Positions 1 through 8,296 of a stretch of DNA of 64,000 bases are shown here, piece by piece. The position numbers and the translations under genes were made by a program. Under the pieces are notes generated by a model. The model was given only the letters and a program-made list of their open reading frames with translations. It was not told where the DNA came from and searched no databases. Positions within the stretch are counted from its first letter, which is position 1, and each line of letters starts with the position of its first letter. Origin of the DNA: Haloarchaeobius litoreus (GTDB lineage: Archaea > Halobacteriota > Halobacteria > Halobacteriales > Natrialbaceae); NCBI RefSeq assembly GCF_024495425.1, contig NZ_JANHJR010000003.1, forward strand, positions 248,001-312,000, written 5' to 3'.

Positions 1-904
1 TGCGAATCTCGGCGAGCGGGCGGGGCTGGAGGAGGGCGCGGACCTCGGTGACGATGGGCTGGTTCTCGCCCCCGACGACGATGGTGTCGTCCTCGTGGAT
101 GGTGCCGTCGTAGAGCACGATGTCGACGGTGGTGCCGAAGCCGCGCTCCTCTTTCACCTCGAGGACGGTCCCGACGCCGGGGCCGTCGACGTCGATGGCC
201 ATCTCCTCCTTCATGTACCGCTGGGAGAGCCCCATCATGACGGCGAGGAGGTCCGGGACGCCCTCGCCGGTCATCGCGGAGACGGGGACGACGCCGATGT
301 TGTTCTGGAAGTCCTGCACCCGCCAGTACATGTCGGCGGAGAAGCCCTGATCGGAGAGCTCGCCGATGATGGCGTAGAGCCGGTCGTCGAGGTCGCCGCG
401 GACGCGGTCGGACTGCGCGTCGTAGGACGGCTTGATGGGGCTGTCCTCGTTGGGGTTCCAGCCCGGCACCGTGTCGACCTTGTTGGCGGCGACGATGAAG
501 GGCGTCTGGGTGTTCTGGAGGATGTTGATGGCCTCCAGCGTCTGTGGCTGGAAGCCGTCGTTGACGTCGACGACGAGGACGGCGATGTCGGCGAGCGCGC
601 CGCCGCGGGAGCGCAGGGTGGTGAAGGAGTGGTGGCCGGGCGTGTCGATGAACAGCAGGCCGGGCAGGTCGAAGTCGTCGGGGTCGACCAGCTCGCCCGC
701 CATGTCGGAGACCACGTCGAGCGGGACGGCGGTCGCGCCGATGTGCTGGGTGATGGCCCCGGCCTCGCCCTCGATGACCGCCGAGCCGCGGATCTTGTCG
801 AGCAGGCTGGTCTTGCCGTGGTCGACGTGGCCGAGGACCGCGACGATGGGGGTTCGAAGTGCGTCCGCCGATGTGTCCGTGGGGGTTGTATCCGAATCCG
901 ACAT
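1..904 (-). CDS. infB: Translation initiation factor aIF5B/IF-2, N-terminal 301 residues (runs off the window)
   Basis: GTPase that promotes ribosomal subunit joining and initiator tRNA placement. The visible N-terminal part carries the whole G domain: G1 GHVDHGKT at residues 25-32, the G3 motif DTPGHHSF, and the G4 motif NKVD, followed by the start of the beta-barrel domain II ([20 protein letters not shown] region). The start at 904 fits the family because only a short acidic leader precedes the G domain, as in archaeal aIF5B (about 600 residues). The rest of the gene lies before base 1. The gene is read leftward and diverges from the small gene at 1036. Confidence 0.97.
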   Translation of the reverse strand, partial: MSDSDTTPTDTSADALRTPIVAVLGHVDHGKTSLLDKIRGSAVIEGEAGAITQHIGATAVPLDVVSDMAGELVDPDDFDLPGLLFIDTPGHHSFTTLRSRGGALADIAVLVVDVNDGFQPQTLEAINILQNTQTPFIVAANKVDTVPGWNPNEDSPIKPSYDAQSDRVRGDLDDRLYAIIGELSDQGFSADMYWRVQDFQNNIGVVPVSAMTGEGVPDLLAVMMGLSQRYMKEEMAIDVDGPGVGTVLEVKEERGFGTTVDIVLYDGTIHEDDTIVVGGENQPIVTEVRALLQPRPLAEIR

Positions 905-1035
905 GAGTGCCACCCTGAAGAAGTGTCGTCTAAACCTTCGCAGGACGGCGTATAACTCCACCGTTACGCCACGGCCGGTGGAAGCGGTTCACACGGAGCG
1001 ACCCATTCATGTGCGCCGCGCGAGCAGCGTGAGCC

Positions 1036-1302
1036 ATGCCCAGCATCGGCGACCACTACCGACCGACCGGCGACGACGCGCCCGTCTACCGTGTCGTCGG
1101 CGTCACCGACGAGGTGGCGCTGCTCCGGGTCACCGACGAGCACGGCCGCCGCGAGAGCACAGGTGACGTGCGCCACGTCGCGACGGACCAGCTCGACGCC
1201 GAGTTCGAGGCCGCGGCCGACCCTGACGCCGGATTCCGACCCGTCGCCGGGCTCCGGAACGCGCTCTCGGGACTGTACTGGCAGTTCCGTCGGTTCCTGT
1301 GA
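1036..1302 (+). CDS. Conserved-looking hypothetical protein, 88 aa
   Basis: Small soluble acidic protein. The N-terminal half ([28 protein letters not shown]) reads like a short SH3/KOW-type beta barrel; the C-terminus ends in an aromatic, basic stretch ([10 protein letters not shown]). No catalytic motif is visible. The start ATG lies 131 bases from the divergent infB start. The codon pattern (G/C third positions, acidic product) matches true genes here. Function unknown. Confidence 0.7.
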   Translation: MPSIGDHYRPTGDDAPVYRVVGVTDEVALLRVTDEHGRRESTGDVRHVATDQLDAEFEAAADPDAGFRPVAGLRNALSGLYWQFRRFL

Positions 1303-1387
1303 CAGACGGGACGCGAATCCGGCGCGTCAGCCGTGCGTCCGACCGTCCCCGTGGCGTTTATTACCGGTCGTGGGGAAAGGCCATAGT

Positions 1388-1633
1388 ATGCCAGACGTAC
1401 TCGCTGAGAACCTGTCGGACAAGAACGTGATGGGTTCCGACGGTACCGAACTCGGCATCGTGTACAACATCACGATGGACCTCAAGAGCGGCGAACTCCA
1501 CCACCTCCTCGTCGACCCGCACGAGGACACGCCGACGCGCAGCGTCTCCTACGAGCGAGACGAGGGCGGTCGCTTCCGCATCCCCGTCGGACACGTCCAG
1601 GCGGTGAAGGATTACATCGTCGTCGAACGCTAG
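1388..1633 (+). CDS. PRC-barrel domain protein, 81 aa
   Basis: Single PRC-barrel domain: the segment SDKNVMGSDGTELGIVYNI with later beta strands (GELHHLLVDP, FRIPVGHVQAVKDYIVV) is typical. PRC barrels occur in RimM and the photosynthetic reaction centre H subunit and in archaeal stand-alone proteins thought to bind RNA or protein. Its stop TAG is immediately followed by the ATG of nob1 with no gap, so the two are surely co-transcribed and translationally coupled. This suggests a role near ribosome maturation (inference). An AT-rich box (tttattacc, about 1359-1367) lies about 25 bases upstream of the ATG. Confidence 0.88.
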   Translation: MPDVLAENLSDKNVMGSDGTELGIVYNITMDLKSGELHHLLVDPHEDTPTRSVSYERDEGGRFRIPVGHVQAVKDYIVVER

Positions 1634-2098
1634 ATGTACGTTCTCGACTCCTCCGCATTCATCAACGAGTACCACACGTCCAACGACACCGCCACCATCC
1701 CGATGGTCCGGGAGGAGCTGGAAGGCGAGAGCGTCTACCGCTACGACGCCATGGAGGGCGCGGGGATGCACATCCACATCCCCGACTCCGAGACGACCGA
1801 ACGGGTCAGACGCGCCGCCCGCGAGACCGGCGACCTCTCCGTGCTCTCGGACACCGACGTTCGCCTCGTCGCCGCCACGTTCGAGCTCGACGGCACGCTC
1901 GTCACCGACGACTACGCGATGCAGAACGTCGCCGAGAAGCTGAACGTCGCCGTCGAGGTCATCGCCCGTGACGGCATCGACGAGCGCCGAGACTGGCTGT
2001 TCCAGTGCCAGGGCTGTGGCCGTGAGTTCGACGAACAGAAGGACCGCTGCCCGATCTGCGGCAGCCCGCTCTCCCGCAAGAACCCCTCGAACTCCTAA
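1634..2098 (+). CDS. nob1: Nob1-type endonuclease (PIN domain plus zinc ribbon)
   Basis: Likely the nuclease that matures the 3' end of 16S rRNA. N-terminal PIN domain with acidic active-site residues (D5 in YVLDSSAF, an acidic pair in LSDTD near residue 73, D92/D93 in TDDY) and a C-terminal zinc ribbon with C125-x2-C128 and C139-x2-C142. This is the standard archaeal Nob1 architecture; 154 residues is normal. The start directly abuts the PRC-barrel stop. The 3' end overlaps by four bases the stop of the small convergent gene at 2095. Confidence 0.93.
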   Translation: MYVLDSSAFINEYHTSNDTATIPMVREELEGESVYRYDAMEGAGMHIHIPDSETTERVRRAARETGDLSVLSDTDVRLVAATFELDGTLVTDDYAMQNVAEKLNVAVEVIARDGIDERRDWLFQCQGCGREFDEQKDRCPICGSPLSRKNPSNS

Positions 2099-2232
2099 CC
2101 CTCCGTCTGTTCGAGGCCCCGCTCGATCAGCTGTCTGAGGACCGCCTGCTCGGTGAGGTCGTACTCGCGGGCGAGCCGCTCGATGCGCTCGCCCACGTCG
2201 TCCTCGCAGACGACCGCGTAGCGCTTTGCCAT
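2095..2232 (-). CDS. Small ribbon-helix-helix-like protein, 45 aa
   Basis: A 45-codon reading frame, MAKRYAVVCEDDVGERIERL at its start, followed by a helix-turn-helix-like second half (EYDLTEQAVLRQLIERGLEQ). The layout, a short beta strand and two amphipathic helices, resembles CopG/Arc-type ribbon-helix-helix DNA-binding proteins. It converges on nob1 and the two stop codons overlap by 4 bases. The frame is too short for many gene callers. No partner toxin gene is adjacent, so a toxin-antitoxin role is not supported. Target unknown. Confidence 0.72.
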   Translation of the reverse strand: MAKRYAVVCEDDVGERIERLAREYDLTEQAVLRQLIERGLEQTEG

Positions 2233-2289
2233 CTTCCGTGGCTACGTTCTGTAAGTCGAAAAACCTTCGTCAGACGGCTGTACGACACG

Positions 2290-3108
2290 TCAGAGCAGCC
2301 ACAGCAACGCCTCGGTTCCGCCACCCTCGCCGCCGGTTGCGTAGGTCGAGTAGAACGAGAGGACGTTGTAGCTCCCGTGGATGACCGCCGGGACGACGAC
2401 GTTCTCGGTGCGGGCGTACACCCCGCCGAGGACGAGCGAGAGGACGAAGATCGCGGCGAGCGTGGTCGCGACGCCACCGAGGCTCGCCCCGCCAGCGGAG
2501 TACGCCGGGATGTGGACCAGCGAGAAGATGACGCTCGCGAGCACCACTGCGACCGGCCGGGTCACTACGTCGTACAGCGACTTCTGGATGACGTTGCGGT
2601 ACAGCAGCTCCTCGCCCGGGCCGACGACGAGCAACTGGGCGACGAGCACGAGCAGTATCACCTCAGGCGTCGCGCTGATGATGGAGTCCGTGCTGCTGTG
2701 CTCGGCGGGAGAGAGCCCGAGCAGGTCGAACAGTGAGATGACCGCGAGGAAGCCCAGGATGAGGATGACGAACCCCCCGATCGTCCAGGCGACGTCACGC
2801 AGCGACGGCAGTTCGACGTCGACGAACGACCAGTCCCGGCCCGAGTTTTCCAGGTACGCCGCCGCGACGATGAGCGTCCCCAGACCGAGGCTCAGGAACG
2901 TGATGAGCTGGACCTCGAGACCGCCGTCCGGGACCGGGCCGAGCACGCTGACGGTGACGAGGTACAGGGCGATCTGGATGACGAACAGCAGCGCGAGGCT
3001 CCCGAACCCGAGCAGGAGGAACCGGACGAACGTCTTGAAGATGTCGACGGGGGAGCCACCGCCCCTCGGGGAGGAGCTGCCGCGCCCGTCGGCGAAGCTT
3101 TCGTCCAT
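2290..3108 (-). CDS. CPBP-family intramembrane metalloprotease (Abi/Rce1-like)
   Basis: Polytopic membrane protein of 272 residues with the three CPBP motifs: EE(x3)R (E166, E167, R171 in GEELLYRN), FxxxH (F195-H199 in FSLVH) and HxxxN (H244, N248). These form the glutamate/histidine active site of Rce1-type prenyl-protein endopeptidases and related proteases. The N-terminal ~25 residues are Gly/Ser rich and cytosolic. An upstream in-frame extension exists, but ATG 3108 is preferred because residues before it are arginine/serine rich and unlike the family. It follows pgi by 37 bases on the same strand, so co-transcription is likely, though no functional link is obvious. Substrate unknown. Confidence 0.88.
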   Translation of the reverse strand: MDESFADGRGSSSPRGGGSPVDIFKTFVRFLLLGFGSLALLFVIQIALYLVTVSVLGPVPDGGLEVQLITFLSLGLGTLIVAAAYLENSGRDWSFVDVELPSLRDVAWTIGGFVILILGFLAVISLFDLLGLSPAEHSSTDSIISATPEVILLVLVAQLLVVGPGEELLYRNVIQKSLYDVVTRPVAVVLASVIFSLVHIPAYSAGGASLGGVATTLAAIFVLSLVLGGVYARTENVVVPAVIHGSYNVLSFYSTYATGGEGGGTEALLWLL

Positions 3109-3145
3109 GTCCGTGGGTATCGGCGCGAACAGTATAGGTTCTCTG

Positions 3146-4438
3146 CTACTCGATACGGAGCGTGCGCTTCTCCTCGACCGCGTCGGCCTCGGGGAAATCG
3201 CCGCCGCCGAGCAGGCCACGGGCCGCGTTCTTCCCCCACTCGACGGCTGGCTGGACGAACGTGTCGACGCCGTACAGCTCGCCGGCGAGCACGCAGGCTG
3301 CCTCCATCGCGTACAGCAGCTCGCCGAGCCCGTGCTCGTCCACGCGGTCGATCTCGACCCGGACGTTCGGGCGGCCCGCCGCCGCGAGGCTCGCCTCCGT
3401 GGCCTCGAACTCGGCGTCGAGCAGGTCGCCCAGCCCCGTCCCGCCGAGGTACGACAGCGCCTCGAACTCCGTCTCGGGGATAGCCCGGTCCTCGCGCTCG
3501 CGCGGCCGGACGAACGTCACCATCTTGTCCCGGGGGCCGGCCCGGTAGAGCTGGAGCTGGGAGTGCTGGTCGGTCGCACCGAGTGCCCGTGCCGGCGTCT
3601 GGCCGAGCCCGTCCTTGCCCAGACTCTCCGCCCAGAGCTGTGCGAACCACTCCGCGAACGTCTCCAGCGACTCCGCGTAGGGGAGCATCGCGTTCACGCT
3701 CGCGCCCCGCACGTCCAGCGCGTAGCAGATGGCACCGTAGGCGTAGGCGGGGGATTCGAACAGCGAGTCCGAGAGCTGCTCCTTCTGCGCGGCCGCCCCC
3801 GCGACGAGCGCGTCGAGGTCGTGGCCCTGGATGGCCGCACACGCCAGCCCGACCGTCGAGAGCGCCGCGAACCGTCCCGGGACGCCGTCTGGCACCGGCA
3901 GCGACGGCAGGTCGTGCCGGTCGGCCAGCTCCCGGAGCGGCCCCGACTCGCCGGTCGTGACGAACGTCCGGTCGGTCCAGTCGACGCCCGCCTCCTCCAT
4001 CGCATCGCGCACGACGAGGAAGTTCGCCAGCGTCTCCGCCGTCGTCCCCGACCGCGACACCACGTTCACCGTCGTCGATTCGAGCGGGAGGTCGGCGAGC
4101 AGCCCCGCGACCTGCTCCGGGTCGACGTTGTCGAGGAAGTGCGCCTCGACGTCGGACTCCAGCGCGTCCGCGATGGTCGCCGCGCCAAGCGCGCTCCCGC
4201 CGATACCGACCGTCAGGACCGCCTCGCTGTCGGAAAACGGCTCGACCGCCGCCTCGATGGCGTCCGTGTCGACCGTCTCCGGCAGCGCGAGCGCCGCGTA
4301 TCCGTGCTCCCGGTCCGTGATGCCCTGCTCGATTCGCTCGTGTGCCGCCGCGACCTGCTCGTTCAGTCTGTCCAGGTTCTCCCGCGAGATTCCGGGCGAC
4401 GCCTCCGCGGAGAGCGCGTTGCCGATGTCCACGTTCAT
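3146..4438 (-). CDS. pgi: Glucose-6-phosphate isomerase
   Basis: Interconverts glucose-6-phosphate and fructose-6-phosphate; in haloarchaea it serves gluconeogenesis and the oxidative pentose phosphate route. The 430-residue product has the sugar-isomerase phosphate-binding segments (TVGIGGSALG near residue 77, NVVSRSGTTAET near 127) and the PGI C-terminal signature region QLYRAGPRDKMVTFV to FVQPAVEWGKNAARGLL. Start ATG 4438 gives the expected short N-terminus; the longer open frame upstream is arginine-rich antisense of an intergenic repeat. The CPBP protease gene follows 37 bases downstream. Confidence 0.95.
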   Translation of the reverse strand: MNVDIGNALSAEASPGISRENLDRLNEQVAAAHERIEQGITDREHGYAALALPETVDTDAIEAAVEPFSDSEAVLTVGIGGSALGAATIADALESDVEAHFLDNVDPEQVAGLLADLPLESTTVNVVSRSGTTAETLANFLVVRDAMEEAGVDWTDRTFVTTGESGPLRELADRHDLPSLPVPDGVPGRFAALSTVGLACAAIQGHDLDALVAGAAAQKEQLSDSLFESPAYAYGAICYALDVRGASVNAMLPYAESLETFAEWFAQLWAESLGKDGLGQTPARALGATDQHSQLQLYRAGPRDKMVTFVRPREREDRAIPETEFEALSYLGGTGLGDLLDAEFEATEASLAAAGRPNVRVEIDRVDEHGLGELLYAMEAACVLAGELYGVDTFVQPAVEWGKNAARGLLGGGDFPEADAVEEKRTLRIE

Positions 4439-4513
4439 ATCTGGAGCGTCGACGGTTCGAGTGAAAGGCGTTCTCATCGCTCCCGTGTCCGGCTGACTGC
4501 AACGAGACAAGGA

Positions 4514-4665
4514 CCAGCCGGCACGGCGCGCGGCTGGCGAGACGCCGAGCGAAGCGAGGGTGTCGAGCCATCCGCGCGAGGGATGAGCGAGGGAGCCTGC
4601 GACCGAGAGAATCGGTTGGGGAGGCGTGAGGTGCGGTGCGGTCGCGGGGTGGGACCGAAAGGGGC
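4514..4665 (+). repeat. Dispersed intergenic element, copy A (~152 bp)
   Basis: This non-coding stretch upstream of pgi closely matches, in opposite orientation, bases 26486-26644. Shared blocks include a CCAGCCGG left end, GCGCGCGGCTGGCGAG, ATCCGCGCGAGGGATGAGC, GTTGGGGAGG-GTGAGGTGCGG and a right end GTGGGAC-GAAAGGGGC. Differences are scattered substitutions and a short block in the middle. No reading frame in it looks like a haloarchaeal protein. The 436-base gap 4439-4875 holds only this element and the hairpins at 4746-4802. Confidence 0.85.
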
Positions 4666-4745
4666 GAGACGTTCGACGACGGCGGCCGACGCAAGGACCG
4701 CAGGTACGAGGACCGGTCACGGGACGCGAGTGTCTCGTGAGCACA

Positions 4746-4802
4746 CCGGAAATCTCCGATTTCCGGGGACGTAGCGAGGCCCCCGAGTCGAACGTCTCGG
4801 GG
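4746..4802. terminator. Two strong hairpins between pdaD and pgi
   Basis: Two perfect inverted repeats lie close together: CCGGAAAT with ATTTCCGG (4746-4766, 5-nt loop) and CCCCGAG with CTCGGGG (4781-4802, 8-nt loop). They are 75-130 bases downstream of the pdaD stop on the minus strand, so they could end or protect that transcript; archaeal intrinsic termination relies mainly on U-tracts, which are weak here, so this role is a guess. Confidence 0.4.
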
Positions 4803-4875
4803 CTTTCTGGCTACCGTCGGAACCAGCTCACGTGATACTGTAACTCGAAACGAGAGCCATAGACACCCAGTTCAG

Positions 4876-5349
4876 TCACAGAATCGGCTCGGACTCGCCG
4901 TACACCGCCAGTACCACCGTGGTCGTGTAGGTCCCGGGCTCCACCGACGCACTCTCCACCCGAACGTGCGGGTCGCCGAAATCCCAGTCACGCAGCGATT
5001 CTCCTGCCGCCAATCCACGCCGCACGCGCTCGGAGATGTCGGCCTCGTCGGTCGGGCCGGCCGCCTCGTAGAACAGCCCGCCGTCGGGCGAGGTAGCCCA
5101 GGCGAGCCCTGCCGAGACGTGGCCGGGCTCGGTCGCCGTGGCACAGGCTTCGACCACCGTGAGGCGGTTCCCGACGGGACCGAGGTCGGGGGCAGTGCCG
5201 GCGAGCTCGACGGTCGCGTCGGCCGGGATGACCGACGAGACGGCGACGAGGTTGTAGTTCTCGACGCCGGCCGCCGCGAGGGCCGCGTCATAGGCGGCCA
5301 TCTCGGTCGGGCCGGTGGCGTGGCCCCAGACGATGCGGATGGGCTCCAT
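4876..5349 (-). CDS. pdaD: Pyruvoyl-dependent arginine decarboxylase
   Basis: Makes agmatine from arginine, the first step toward agmatine-modified tRNA-Ile and polyamines in archaea. The proenzyme self-cleaves at a Ser-Ser bond to form the pyruvoyl group; the site is visible as NYNLVAVSSVIP with S38-S39. The size (157 residues) and the conserved GHATGPTE start and VGNRLTVVEA region match PvlArgDC. It lies 78 bases downstream of pan on the same strand, so it may share the pan transcript. Confidence 0.93.
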   Translation of the reverse strand: MEPIRIVWGHATGPTEMAAYDAALAAAGVENYNLVAVSSVIPADATVELAGTAPDLGPVGNRLTVVEACATATEPGHVSAGLAWATSPDGGLFYEAAGPTDEADISERVRRGLAAGESLRDWDFGDPHVRVESASVEPGTYTTTVVLAVYGESEPIL

Positions 5350-5427
5350 GGTCGAGCGAGTCGGCGCGGGAGAAAGGAAGTTGCGGTTCGCGGTCCCGGA
5401 GTCCGCGGTTCGGTGTCGACTCGCCGT

Positions 5428-6669
5428 TCAGTAGTGGTACGTCGCGTGGCCGGCCGAGGGGACGAACTCGCCGCCGTCGTCGGCCTCGATCTTCTCCAGT
5501 GCCTCGACGAAGTCGGTCTTGCGGACCTCGGTGCGGCCGTCGCGGATGGCGAACATGCCGGCCTCGGTGGCGACGCTCGCGATCTCCGCGCCGGAGTAGC
5601 CCGCCGTCTCCTCGGCGAGGTCGGCGAAGGTCACGTCGTCGGCGACGTTCATCTGCTCGGTGTGGATCTCGAAGATGCGCTCGCGGCCCTCCGCGTCGGG
5701 CTCGGGCACCTCGATGAGACGGTCGAACCGGCCGGGGCGGAGGATGGCGCGGTCGAGCATGTCGAAGCGGTTCGTCGCGGCGATGATGCGGATGTTCCCC
5801 CGGGCCTCGAAGCCGTCCATCTCGGAGAGCAGCTGCATCATCGTACGCTGGACCTCCGCGTCGCCCGAGGTCTTGGACTCCGTGCGCGTCGCCGCGATGG
5901 CGTCGATCTCGTCGATGAAGATGATAGCGGGCTCGCGCTCCGAGGCGAGCTCGAACAGGTCACGCACCAGCCGGGAGCCCTCGCCGATGAACTTGCGGAC
6001 CAGCTCTGAGCCGGCCATCTTGATGAAGGTGGCGTCGGTCTCGTTCGCGACGGCCTTCGCCAGCATCGTCTTCCCCGTCCCCGGCGGGCCGTACAGCAGC
6101 ACGCCCGACGGCGGGTCGATGCCGACCGTGTCGAACTTCTCGGGGTTGATGAGCGGCTCCTCGACGGCCTCGCGGACCTCGCGGACCTGCTCGTCGATGC
6201 CGCCGATGTCGGCGTACTCGACCGCGGGGCTCTCGTCGACCTCCATCGCCTGCGCGCGGGCGTCGGTCTCGCTCGCCAGGATGGTCTGGACCGAGAACGA
6301 GTCGTTGACCGCGACGCGGTCGCCCGCCTGCAGCTCCTCGCTCATCCGACGTGAGACGTCGGTGAGCACCTCCTGGTTGTTGCCGTGCTGCTTGACGACC
6401 GCCTCCTGTGCCTCCTCGTCGATCTCCTCGACGGTCGCGATGTAGAGCGAGGACGTCTTCAGCGCCTCGTTCTCCCGCTCCGTCTGGTCGACCTCTTCTT
6501 TCAGCTCGTCGCGGCGCTCGTGGGCGGCCTCCAGCTGGCTGGAGAGCTTGTCGTGCACCTCTGTGACGTCGGTGAAGTGCTCGCGCAACGCCGAGAGCCG
6601 CTCTTCCTCCGACATGTCCGGGTCGAGGTCTAACCGCGGACGGTCGGGCAGCGAAGGACTCCGGGACAT
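5428..6669 (-). CDS. pan: Proteasome-activating nucleotidase (PAN)
   Basis: Hexameric AAA ATPase that unfolds proteins and feeds them to the 20S proteasome. Order: N-terminal coiled coil (about residues 20-75), OB-fold region (75-140), AAA module with Walker A GPPGTGKT (194-201), Walker B IIFIDE (249-254), sensor N300 and arginine fingers near R311/R314. Length 413 matches haloarchaeal PAN. The C-terminus ends Tyr-His-Tyr, a departure from the canonical hydrophobic-Tyr-X gate-opening tail because the penultimate residue is His. Start ATG 6669 has a TATA-like box about 30 bases upstream. Confidence 0.96.
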   Translation of the reverse strand: MSRSPSLPDRPRLDLDPDMSEEERLSALREHFTDVTEVHDKLSSQLEAAHERRDELKEEVDQTERENEALKTSSLYIATVEEIDEEAQEAVVKQHGNNQEVLTDVSRRMSEELQAGDRVAVNDSFSVQTILASETDARAQAMEVDESPAVEYADIGGIDEQVREVREAVEEPLINPEKFDTVGIDPPSGVLLYGPPGTGKTMLAKAVANETDATFIKMAGSELVRKFIGEGSRLVRDLFELASEREPAIIFIDEIDAIAATRTESKTSGDAEVQRTMMQLLSEMDGFEARGNIRIIAATNRFDMLDRAILRPGRFDRLIEVPEPDAEGRERIFEIHTEQMNVADDVTFADLAEETAGYSGAEIASVATEAGMFAIRDGRTEVRKTDFVEALEKIEADDGGEFVPSAGHATYHY

Positions 6670-6693
6670 GAGTTATCGGTCGTATGCGATGGG

Positions 6694-6703
6694 CGTAAAA
6701 TAG
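6694..6703 (-). promoter_or_regulatory. Probable TATA box of pan
   Basis: AT-rich box (CTATTTTACG on the minus strand) centred about 30 bases before the pan ATG, the spacing seen for leaderless haloarchaeal transcripts. It is the only AT-rich patch in the last 60 bases before the gene. Confidence 0.5.
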
Positions 6704-6761
6704 CCTTTGGGTTGGGGAGAGAGCCCGAGTGCAGAAGGTTCATAATCGTCGGTCCTCAGGC

Positions 6762-6933
6762 CACCTTTTTCATCGTCGGGTCGCTCGCTCCGCTCACGGC
6801 CGACCACCTTTTTCATCGTCGGGTCGCTCGCTCCGCTCACGGCCGACCACCTTTTTCATCGTCGGGTCGCTCGCTCCGCTCACGGCCGACCACCTTTTTC
6901 ATCGTCGGGTCGCTCGCTCCGCTCGCGACCACT
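6762..6933. repeat. Four tandem copies of a 43-bp unit
   Basis: Copies begin at 6762, 6805, 6848 and 6891 and are identical except near the end of the fourth. Each contains CACCTTTTTCATCGTCGG followed by the palindromic-looking TCGCTCGCTCCGCTCACGG. The array fills the gap between ahbAB and pan. The following 6934-7111 is low-complexity CGCTCGCTGCGCTCGC-type sequence that also resembles 39176-39240. Reading frames across the array are arginine/serine rich and not gene-like. Confidence 0.95.
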
Positions 6934-7111
6934 CCTCGAAAAAGCTGGGCCAAAAAGGGCCGCGACTCGCTGCGCTCACGGGTCGCTTCGCTCCCCGTTC
7001 GCAGTCGCGGTTCTCGCTCGCTGCGCTCGCTCCGAACCGCGCACCGCTCGTCGCGGCGAAACGGCCGCTCGCTGCGCTCGCGGCCGTACGTCGACTGTCA
7101 CCGCCACCGCA

Positions 7112-8167
7112 CTACTCCCCGACGAGTTCCTCGTACTGTGCCCCCGTCTGCTTGAGCGTCTCCGTCGAGTAGAGTCGTTCGTGGTCGACCGGAAGGTACT
7201 CCGTGGCGAGCTCGTCGACCTTCTCGTCGACCGCGTCGGGATCGCGGCCGTGAATCATGGTGAAGAGGTTGTACGGCCAGTCCTGCTCGGGCCGGCGCGG
7301 GCGGTGGTAGCAGAGGGTGACGTACGGAAGCTCGCCCACCGCCAGCCCGCGCTCGTCGAGCTCGTCGTCGGGCACGTCCCAGACGACCATGCAGTTGTTC
7401 GAGAAGCCGGTGACGACGTGGTTAACGATGCAACCGACGCGCTTGATGCAGCCGCCGTCGCGGAGCCGTTCGACGCCCGCTAACACCATCTCGACGGTGA
7501 CGTCCTCGTCCAGTTCCGGGGCTATCTCGGCGGCGATGTCGCGGTACGGCGTCTCCGAGAGCGGGAAGCCCGACTGGATGGCGAGCAGGAGCTCGGCGTC
7601 GAACCGCGAGAGGTCGCCCGTCGCGTTCTCGGAGATGCGCGTCGCGGAGACCTCGGTGGACTCGACCGACTCCCGTGCGAACCGGTCGGCGTTGACGACC
7701 GGGAACTCCAGGTCGATGTAGTAGTCCGTCAGCATCGGGAGGTTGAGGACTTCACAGCCCGTCTCCGCCTCGATCTCGTCGAGGATGCGGTCCCGCGTCT
7801 CTCTGGACCCGGCGGTGACGACGAACCACATGTTCCAGTCGTGCTCGCGCCGGTAGTTGTGGTTCACCTGCTGGTAGCCGTTGATGACCTCGGAAACCTC
7901 GTCGAACCGGTCCTCCGGGGCCTGCACCGCCGCGAGCGTCGAGGAGCCGATGACCGGCGGGTTGAGGACGGCCCCGAAACGCCGGAAGACGCCCTCGTCG
8001 CTGAGCCGCTTGACGCGCTCGAACGCCTCGGACTCCGTGACACCCAGCTCCTCCCCGACGATGCGGAACGGGCGCTCGGCCACCGGGAAGCCCGACTGGT
8101 AGCCGTCGATGAGGCGGGCGTCGACCTCGTCTACCTCCTCGCGCCAGTCGCCCGACTGCGTGTTCAT
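7112..8167 (-). CDS. ahbAB: Fused siroheme decarboxylase AhbA-AhbB (Lrp/AsnC-like fold)
   Basis: Decarboxylates siroheme to didecarboxysiroheme in the archaeal alternative heme pathway. The 351-residue protein is two homologous modules in tandem, each with an Lrp-like winged helix (motifs SGFPVAERPFRIVGEELGVT and SGFPLSETPYRDIA) plus an AsnC-type ligand domain. In many organisms the two subunits are separate genes; here one chain supplies both. Start ATG 8167 is chosen over an in-frame ATG 8 codons upstream because the latter lies in a repeat-like leader. Annotations as a transcription regulator are possible for this fold, but the paired SGFP-x-ERP signature argues for the decarboxylase. No other heme gene is adjacent. 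Confidence 0.85.
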   Translation of the reverse strand: MNTQSGDWREEVDEVDARLIDGYQSGFPVAERPFRIVGEELGVTESEAFERVKRLSDEGVFRRFGAVLNPPVIGSSTLAAVQAPEDRFDEVSEVINGYQQVNHNYRREHDWNMWFVVTAGSRETRDRILDEIEAETGCEVLNLPMLTDYYIDLEFPVVNADRFARESVESTEVSATRISENATGDLSRFDAELLLAIQSGFPLSETPYRDIAAEIAPELDEDVTVEMVLAGVERLRDGGCIKRVGCIVNHVVTGFSNNCMVVWDVPDDELDERGLAVGELPYVTLCYHRPRRPEQDWPYNLFTMIHGRDPDAVDEKVDELATEYLPVDHERLYSTETLKQTGAQYEELVGE

Positions 8168-8296
8168 CGTCGGCGCTAGGGACCTGTGCAAGGTACGTGT
8201 TTCGAAGGGCGATGCGAGTGCACACCGTCACCGGCGACTCCCACGACCCGAGAACGGACCGGGCGACTTTTCCTCGGACCGTCCCAACGGAGCCGT

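Noticed and set aside
2381-4774. 797-codon plus-strand reading frame
   Set aside because: It is antisense to pgi and the CPBP gene; composition is Arg/Ser-rich, the usual shadow of high-GC genes.
6762-6933. CRISPR array
   Set aside because: Units are contiguous 43-bp repeats with no variable spacers, and there are no cas genes.
6712-7172. 147-codon frames over the 43-bp array
   Set aside because: Repeat translation only; Arg/Ser-rich with no acidic bias.
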